DNA from: Chrysopilus asiliformis
Taxonomy: Eukaryota; Arthropoda; Insecta; Diptera; Rhagionidae
Direction of reading: 5' to 3'
Length of the DNA: 64,000 nucleotides
NCBI GenBank assembly: GCA_964034945.1
Contig: OZ035961.1
Location: forward strand, 26,327,684-26,391,683
Positions 57,315 to 64,000 of this stretch are shown here, one piece after another. The notes under the pieces are model-generated. The model was not told the DNA's origin and did not search any database. It saw nothing but the letters and a program-made list of their open reading frames with translations. The translations under genes were made by a program, and so were the position numbers. Every line of letters begins with the position of its first letter. Position 1 is the first letter of the stretch.

Positions 57315-59510
57315 TTTATTATAAGAGAAAAGTTGTGAATAATGAAAATAAATCAAAGACGCTGAAAATCAATATTTCTATTAATATTCAACACATTTTC
57401 ATCAAAACTTTAACAGCAAAATAATAGATTTTTTTATTATTGATAAATTTACAATATTTTAGAACTTATTTTTATTAAGTTTTGTCGAATTCTTCAGTTT
57501 AATGTCGGAAGTGCAGATATGACAGAAAACAGACAAGAAATATGGAGAATTGAAACATGTGTGAATAGGAAACGGAGCTGAACAACTACCTGGATAATTT
57601 TTTAAAATAAAACCTATCCATAAAATTAGAAATATGTTTCCTGTGGAGTATACATATTTATTGTAAATGCCACCCACATTGGATGGTCATGGTGTGAATT
57701 CTTGTGAATTTATCCTCAAAAACAATTCGCATTTGAAATTGATTGTCAGCCCAACAATAGATAATAGTGGTCATGTTTATGCATTATACTAATTAATCGA
57801 TTCGATGCTGTTGTTGGAGCAATTATTCACGATAAACAATGGACAACACCTACAGTTGGATCAATTCAGCCCACTTTTATATGTCGGTATGTATGTTACG
57901 TCGTAATCTATTCTATTCAATATCATCTATCAGCTGCATGTAATGCAAAAGTGTTAAGTCTCCGCAGCATAAATATTCTGGTAAACTAATTTGTGCGGAA
58001 AAACATTGAAATTTGCGCGGCGATTAAAATACTATAAATGAATTTAGGGCCTTAGCTCGACAAATAATGGCAATAATAGAAATAGCAATGTTCGTAAAGT
58101 GATCAACAAATTAGAGAAGTTTAATTACCTTTTTGGGGATAATATGAAATGCTAAACTGCTGGTCTAGTATATCGTCTTCTGATGTCCATAAATAATAAT
58201 AAAATAATTTTTAATCCACATGACAATAACACAAACACTGGGCATTAATTTTTTTTTTTTTTTGAATTTCTATATTTCTCTTTTTCTCACTTATTTATGC
58301 TTATATTAATTTTTAATTTTTTTTTTACATATTTACAGGGAAAAAATTATGTTACACACAGCCCAGCCCGTAAACGACCCACAAAAATATCACACGTGAA
58401 TAATTAAAAGCTTTTATAACCACAGCAATTAGAACACGATCACTGGGTGTTACTATTTTTACGAGTTTTCAAATGTGTTTATTTTTTTCTACTTTGATAT
58501 GCAAATTATTTGGTATGAAAACACGTTTTAACACCTAATAAGACCTCTCTTATCAAATTAGGGCCCTTGGTCACAAAATCGTCCACAATATGAGCTTTTA
58601 ATGAATTTATTGCAGTAATAAACACATTAGACTTTGGTGTCATTTATTAAATAATTCATTACTGAATTGCTTGGTTATCTTATAAACAAACATATGTGCG
58701 TAGTGAATAATTTTATTACTTTGTAAAGCTCTTAATCACCTATCAGGTGTGTAACAGCATTTTAACAATGATGGACAGTTCATGACACACACTGTTAATA
58801 TCATGTCCACCTTAATTATAAACATGCTTTATTCAAAGGACGAGGATATAATACACTATCATCTCATGTTGTACGAAAACATGATGGGAAAAAACATAAA
58901 TTTGGAAACAGAAGATACGTTAAACCGAACTTCAAAACTATTGTCCACTAAAACAAGAGCCGCTAGTGTTTTTTTTTTGTAACAAACAAACCGAGAAAAT
59001 GAAAAAAAAACCAACGAAAAATTCAAACTAACCGTTTTTATCCATATCTCTTATTTTATGTCGATTTCATAACGACCACTGTTACAGGTAGTAAGTAGTA
59101 TATCATAAATCTGCGTTAAAATCAACAATCGAATATGTCACATTTGTCATTTAATTTGACAGGTGTTACTGTCAACGTGAATTGAACAGTAATTAACAAA
59201 GTTAGTATCGTTTACACCTGCGTTCCAATCACACACTCGCGGTCACTGGGAATTCCCTGTAATTAATAACAAACGCAAACTAAGGATAACCGGATGTGTG
59301 AAATCTTCGGGGTATTTTTACGCAAAGTGCCGTTAACAAAAATCACCGTAAATGAAACGTACCGAAAACGCAAAACGGATGTCACGCGATTAAATCAGTT
59401 TTGACAGCAACTTCGAAACTGGTTTTAAATTTTTATGTCTCAAACAGCTGGAAATATTGTAAAATCAGTTTCGCTTATTTACGTAGAAAATCCTTTTTCG
59501 TCGTTCGAAT
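57315..59510. other. Unassigned sequence
   Basis: No tandem array, element terminus or credible coding frame was seen, apart from homopolymer T near 58250. It could be host regulatory or intronic DNA. Confidence 0.4.
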
Positions 59511-59512
59511 TT

Positions 59513-59572
59513 ATTTGAATTTTTTTCCGCGGGTAAATTTGAATTTTTTTCCGCGGGTAAATTTGAATTTTG
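59513..59572. repeat. 24-bp tandem repeat
   Basis: TTGAATTTTTTTCCGCGGGT plus AAAT occurs twice, with a third partial TTGAATTTT. Confidence 0.9.
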
Positions 59573-60464
59573 CAAACAGCGTAATTTCATCGAGTTCGCT
59601 TATAAAAACGATTCACGTATTTCCATATGACTTGTTTGTATTTACTTGATAGTCCAATCCGATTGGTCTTATTTTGTCGAATGTCATGCAAGCACTGAAA
59701 GTTTTGATGGAAAGCAAAAAGCACCCCATGTTTTCTGTTTGCTATTTTGCTGTTTGCCTGGCTCTATTCCGTTGTCGTCGTCGCTGTTTCTATTGAATCC
59801 AATAAGTTCATGCAGACACGCACACCATCAAGCAGAACATGGCAAAACATTGCGAACAACATTGTTTTTCACATACAAAATCGAGAACATTTTATTCCAA
59901 AACAGAGAACAACTCTCGGTATAACAAAAAGTTGCCAGCAAAATGTTGCGAAGCACGGCAGTTTCAGCAACATTCTCAATAGCAGCACAGATTGCACATT
60001 TACTTCACCACTACACAAGCAATGGCTCTCCCATTTGTTGCTAATCAGAAATGTATGTTCTTGGAACACATTATGTTTACAATGTTGAATGCAACTTTGA
60101 AATAAAGTAATGGAAAATCAGAGAGAATACAATATGAAACTCTCTCTGTTTTGAAATCTGCACGCACACAAAGAACTGCTTTAGCCGACAACATTCCATA
60201 TTTTATCGCTGCCTCACTGATTACGTGGAATCAGAAATTTATCTATATGAGTCTGTAGACCCAAGTAGATGAATGCAATTGTTGCTATAGATATAGATAT
60301 CTGTCGATCTGTTCACATGAGATTAAAACATAAACACAGTCCAATCAATTGCCGAATTAGACGATATTTCAAGCGAAAACAAAAAAAAAAATTCAAAGAA
60401 ATGGTGCTAAGATTATTTGCATAAAAATTTTGTGTAGATTTTCTATTCTTTCATACTAAAAAAA
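59573..60464. other. Unassigned sequence
   Basis: Frames of up to 113 codons (59646-60088) show no known domain and overlap in several frames. CAGAGAGA at about 60119 faces its complement TCTCTCTG across about 14 bases. Confidence 0.4.
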
Positions 60465-60560
60465 TGTGTTTTTCGTAAATCTTCGGCATAAAAATCATCA
60501 AAATATTTCCTCTGTCATATTTTGATGATTTTTATGCCGAAGATTTACGAAAAAACACAC
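60465..60560. repeat. Near-perfect hairpin, arms about 40 bp
   Basis: The left arm reads TTTTTCGTAAATCTTCGGCA then TAAAAATCATCAAAATAT. It is mirrored after a 10-base loop, TTCCTCTGTC. The only difference is one extra T near the outer end of the right arm. The near-identity of the arms implies recent origin or selection on the fold. No transposon terminus or target duplication was found. Confidence 0.9.
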
Positions 60561-60692
60561 AAGTCTTTTTTTTAAATTAAATTTTTATACTAATAAAATT
60601 TTTGAACAACGAAGCACAAATCCCAACCGGGCAGTTAACTTTATTTTTATTTTTTCAAGCTTTTTTTACACAATTTTTACAAAATATTTTAT

Positions 60693-60903
60693 TTAACACG
60701 TTCGTGACATCGTGTACCACGGGTGGTACATGTACAGTTTTTTAAAACCGCGCGAGTAAATAGTGCGGTAGTTTTTTTGTTTTTTTTTGTGTTTTTTTTT
60801 CTGGCACTACCGCCAGAAAACAAATCGCTAGTGTACACCCCGTGGTACACGATGTCCAAATGTAAAAAAAAAGTTGAAAAAGCAAATGTCACGATCGTGT
60901 TAA
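60693..60903. mobile_element. piggyBac-like MITE 5
   Basis: TTAA at 60693-60696 is followed by CACGTTCGTGACAT. The right end ATGTCACGATCGTG precedes TTAA at 60900-60903 (13 of 14 complementary). Inside, GTGTACCACGGGTGGTACAT and its partner GTGTACACCCCGTGGTACAC lie near each end as second-level palindromes. It is non-coding. Confidence 0.9.
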
Positions 60904-60970
60904 TATATTTTCTAAAAATTGTGTAAAAAAATTCATGTTTTTAAAAAAAACTCAAATTTCAGCCGTGCAG

Positions 60971-61460
60971 GCCAAATATACCCTTAAATTAATTCCATTC
61001 CACACAAGGTGATTTTTAAATTATTTATTTTTATTTTTAGTTTTTTTTTAGCATAAAATGTTAATCAAATAAGGGTCTCTACTTGCATACCATTGATTGA
61101 CTTTTCAAAAAAAAAATCCCTCCCTATGCACTACATCTTAAATCAAGATTAGACATCCTCAATTGACGTTTCGCACCAATTTTCGTTTCCACATGTGATA
61201 ACAGATTTAACACCGCATACGCTTTTTAAGAAATACAAATGTTCTAAAAGAAGACTCTGTTCTTTAAGCGAGAATAAACTGAAATGCGCTGTAACGAAGT
61301 TTTTCTTCAATAGAAAAATATGACGCAGGCGAAAATTCTTCAAAAATATGCGCCGCAGACGAAAATGGTTTGAAAAAAATGGATCTCAGACGAAAATTCT
61401 ATGAAAATATGCACGGCAAATATAATTTCAGCCCCTCCATGCCAAATATACCCTTAAATT
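60971..61460. repeat. 20-bp exact direct repeats 470 bp apart
   Basis: GCCAAATATACCCTTAAATT occurs at 60971-60990 and 61441-61460. Each copy is preceded by TTTCAGCC a few bases upstream. Between them lie two or three diverged GACGAAAAT...ATGC(G/A)C units near 61320-61420. It may be a remnant of a longer direct repeat. Confidence 0.8.
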
Positions 61461-61678
61461 GACAGTCTGACAGTTACCTCAATATTTTGTCTTCTATTTA
61501 AATACTAGTGCACAGCACGCTAAAAAAGACAAACATTTATTGGCTTTATTATAGTAAAAAAACTTCCAAAAATAATTACAAATGTTTCCTTTTCTTTCTG
61601 AGTACTTTTTTTCAGAAACTATAAACCAAAATTTCAACTCACACTCAATTGGGCTAACAGTTTTGAGTCTGATTATTT
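61461..61678. other. Unassigned sequence
   Basis: No feature was seen. Confidence 0.4.
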
Positions 61679-61747
61679 AGGTTTGTACGAAACTTTTGGT
61701 TTGTACAAAACTTTAGGTCTGTACGAAACTTTAGGTATGTAACAAAC
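61679..61747. repeat. 19-bp tandem repeat, about three and a half units
   Basis: The unit TAGGT(T/C)TGTACGAAACTTT is repeated with minor changes, and the last unit is degenerate. Confidence 0.88.
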
Positions 61748-63067
61748 AGGAAACTGGTATTGCGAATACCAAAACTCGTGAAAGATTTGATCTATTATTT
61801 TCAAAATCTCTTAAATCCTTCTAATTTCTTAATCAATGTATAACAAAAAAAAATCACAAAGGAATATCCACTAGAAATAATGGGAAATGTGGTCGCAACG
61901 AACCCGTGAGTCACATGAGAGTTTTTTTTTGGCAGAAATGAAAAATCATTCTGTCAAATAAGAAAAGGGAGGGTCCATGATGAACACTGCTTCCATGTGG
62001 CCATTCGAGACGAGTTCTGGTTTATATTTCATGGCCGACACATCCGTCCATACAAAATTTAGATGGCAAACCATACCGGACCAGTTCAGTGAGCAGAGAA
62101 GTACGCAGAGTATGACAATTTACTATGATGGGAATGATGCCCCTCTATTTTTCTTGAATGGTGGTGCGTCACTTTTGACATTTCTACAGGGCGAAAAAAA
62201 AATCCAAGTCAGCCCAAAAAAAAGAACAAGAATTTCGTGTTCGTGCCTCTATGACTGATGTGCATTGGGCTGTCACAAAAGGCAAACAAATCACTCATTT
62301 TCAGCATGAGACCGGGTGACAGGGACCAATGATAGATTCATACATCCCGCCAAACGTTCGCATGATGACAAAAAGAGATGCACGATGTTTTGCTATAGAA
62401 TCCAGAAACCATAATGTATGTATGTTGACGTTGTGCGCTCGTATGTTACTGGGGCCTCCCTAATTTTTCCCATTTTTAATGTCGCCTTTTCTTCTTGCGA
62501 TGATTTTTTCGGTCTATTTTTCAAAGTTTTTTTTTTTCGATGGCAGCTAAATTTGATGAAGTTTCCATGTGTACCAAAAAGATGAATTGCTCAAAAATCA
62601 CTCAAATTGAATAGATTTTTGCGCTTTATTCAGCGGCTGATGAGAAAATTGGACTGGCGGCGGCGGCGTCTCTTTTCTGTATATTTTTTAGATGTGCTTT
62701 TTTTGTTTAATATCAGAAATTTGTCCCCTTTTCATGTTTTCGTGAAAGCCGCTGGGCCCTGAAAATTCACGACTGAATGGTTGGCAGGACAGGAGCCCAA
62801 TTCGATTCAAACAACACCCAGGCGGATACGCTAGAATGGAGGAGATCAGGCATTCTATTTTTACTTCCTTATACGAAACAGGGCCAAGTATTGTTAAGAC
62901 ATTTTTTATTACCCAATAATGGACCGCAAATTTGCCGGAAATTGCGAATTTTTGAATAAAAAACTCACTATTTAAAAAAAATGTGTCTCGCGAACGGTTT
63001 GTCGTCGATATGATCTTTAGTTAAAAAGAAAGTTGTCTAAAATTCAAAGAAAAACCTCAAAAAATAC
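61748..63067. other. Unassigned sequence
   Basis: The 93-codon frame at 61977-62258 matches no family I know. CGGCGGCGGCG near 62657 is a short GC-rich run. No element was found. Confidence 0.4.
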
Positions 63068-63115
63068 AATTTCATTAAATTTTTCGGAGAAAGTTCCGAA
63101 AAATTTAATGAAATT
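63068..63115. repeat. Perfect 21-bp hairpin
   Basis: AATTTCATTAAATTTTTCGG plus A at 63068-63088 is exactly mirrored at 63095-63115 around a six-base loop. It is too short to classify. A T-run follows the right arm. Confidence 0.92.
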
Positions 63116-63310
63116 TTTTTTTCTACTGCAGATTTAAATGATTTTTTTTATTTTGAACACAAAAGTGGCACCCTTAAGGTTTTTGGTGCAGCAGTCGGAA
63201 AACTCACTGGGAAATTCACGTTATGTAATATTCCACAATTTTCCTGATGTTTTAATTTTTTTTAAATCAATCTATGTGAACCGTTTATTGCAAATACATA
63301 ATCTTAACCT

Positions 63311-63501
63311 TTAACTATGGACGTGATTTATGTTTCACACATCCTGAAACGTGGGGTGTCACATACACCTATATTTTATTTAGAAATTTTTCAAGACTTT
63401 AAAATAAAATCACTGATAAACTGCATGGATAGGGGAGAAGTTTACGATTATTTAAAATCGAAAAAATCGGGGGGCCTGTGGGACCCCACGTTCACAGTTA
63501 A
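63311..63501. mobile_element. Probable piggyBac-like MITE 6
   Basis: TTAA at 63311-63314 is followed by CTATGGACGTG. The right end CACGTTCACAG precedes TTAA at 63498-63501 (9 of 11 complementary). Inside, CGTGGGGTGTCACA near the left end faces TGTGGGACCCCACG near the right, a subterminal palindrome like that of MITE 5. The 70-codon open frame spanning it is incidental. Confidence 0.62.
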
Positions 63502-63589
63502 AAGTTTAGTACCAGGATACTTTTGCTGATTTTTGGGGAAAACCTAAATTCACATTATCTTTACAGAGCTTTTCCAGAGTTTTTAAATT

Positions 63590-63986
63590 CCCGACCTAGA
63601 AAGGTAGAACTAAAACTAACGCGCGATAACAAAATTTCATAGAAATCGGTTAAGCGGCTACTGAGTAATCGCTGTCACCGATTTTTGAAACGTTGTTTTG
63701 AGACACCAAGTGAGGGTTATCGAGGGGAGGGAAAAGTTAGGTTTGTAGTGGAAAAATCGAAAGCCCTTAGCCCCCTTAGTAATACTGTAAAGTTTCATTA
63801 AGATCGGACCACCAAATACCAGGCGAGGGGTATCGAGGGGAATTTTCTCAGAGGTGAGACCTATCTAGATCGATTCCTTGTCCCCGAAAATCCTTAACCT
63901 TCAATTTTCGTGAAAATCGTTAGGCGGGTTTTCGAGATCGTTTGTGCAGACAGACAGACAGACATTCCTCGTATTATATTATAGGA
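63590..63986 (-). mobile_element. Helitron-like 5' end (minus strand)
   Basis: On the minus strand the sequence begins A then TCCTATAATATAATACGAGG, followed by AATGTCTGTCTGTCTGTCTG and CGATCTCGAAAACCCGCC. This is the layout of insect Helitron 5' ends: TC start, TA-rich box, CTGT run, then a block about a generic 'ACCGATTT'. No CTAG-hairpin tail was found to the left within the window, so the extent is uncertain. Confidence 0.55.
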
Positions 63987-64000
63987 TATGAAAATACAGT

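Noticed and set aside
59646..60088. Two overlapping frames of 92 and 113 codons
   Set aside because: They overlap in different frames, show no domain and have no codon or splice evidence.
60971..61460. Solo LTR retrotransposon bounded by the 20-bp direct repeats
   Set aside because: The repeats are too short, lack TG...CA ends, and no primer-binding site or polypurine tract is visible.
63311..63529. 70-codon frame MDVIYVSHILKRG as a gene
   Set aside because: It lies across a TTAA-flanked element with subterminal palindromes and resembles no known protein.

Overview
This window looks like non-coding DNA from an AT-rich animal genome, most probably an insect. The evidence is the mix of mobile elements: piggyBac-like TTAA elements, PIF/Harbinger, hAT and TA-target MITEs, short Helitrons with the ACCCG...CGGGT...CTAG tail common in insects, and degenerate LINE fragments. 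It also has abundant poly-A/T, no long open reading frame and no operon-like layout. I cannot name the species. I found no host protein-coding gene, rRNA or tRNA that I can defend. Every recognisable protein match is to a broken transposon gene: a LINE reverse-transcriptase tail (two translated copies plus a short third), a Harbinger transposase N-terminus, and a piggyBac transposase that has lost its catalytic middle.

Layout. 1-12 kb: two hAT-type MITEs with 8-bp target duplications (1239-1704, 7788-8175), (GACA)n-cored interspersed repeats, a 12-bp minisatellite (about 10701-10970) and a Helitron 3' tail (11420-11423). 12-13.4 kb: a LINE RT pseudogene split by a TA-target MITE. 15.9-17.3 kb: a large inverted pair of one repeat family ('B'). 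22-24.4 kb: a dense cluster of three TTAA-flanked piggyBac-like MITEs, two sharing one TTAA, followed by a 788-bp TA-flanked element. 26.8-30.6 kb: a third hAT-like element, a 170-bp MITE, a Harbinger MITE nested in a family 'A' repeat, and an 836-bp Harbinger deletion derivative. 32.9-33.9 kb: a family B copy interrupted by a foldback element. 38.8-40 kb: a TTAA element, a foldback and a hAT-like relic. 43 and 52 kb: LINE 3' fragments. 47-48.8 kb: a 1.4-kb piggyBac element with precise ends, nested in another MITE. 55-57.3 kb: family A, a 19-bp minisatellite and a complete short Helitron. 60-64 kb: two more TTAA elements, two near-perfect hairpins and a Helitron 5' end.

The stretches between (for example 1.7-4.2, 13.4-15.9, 17.7-19.8, 24.4-26.8, 30.6-32.5, 34-36.5, 40-42.4, 43.6-46.8, 49.5-51.5, 53-55 and 57.3-60.4 kb) hold nothing I can identify. 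They could be intron or intergenic DNA with regulatory content, but nothing in the bases proves it.

The elements do not act as one system. The window is a palimpsest of insertions, and the nestings give a relative order: MITE into LINE, Harbinger MITE into family A, foldback into family B, piggyBac into MITE. The least explained component is the set of modular A/B/C repeat families with a tetranucleotide core. I found no strong candidate for a new functional system, only candidates for undescribed repeat families.
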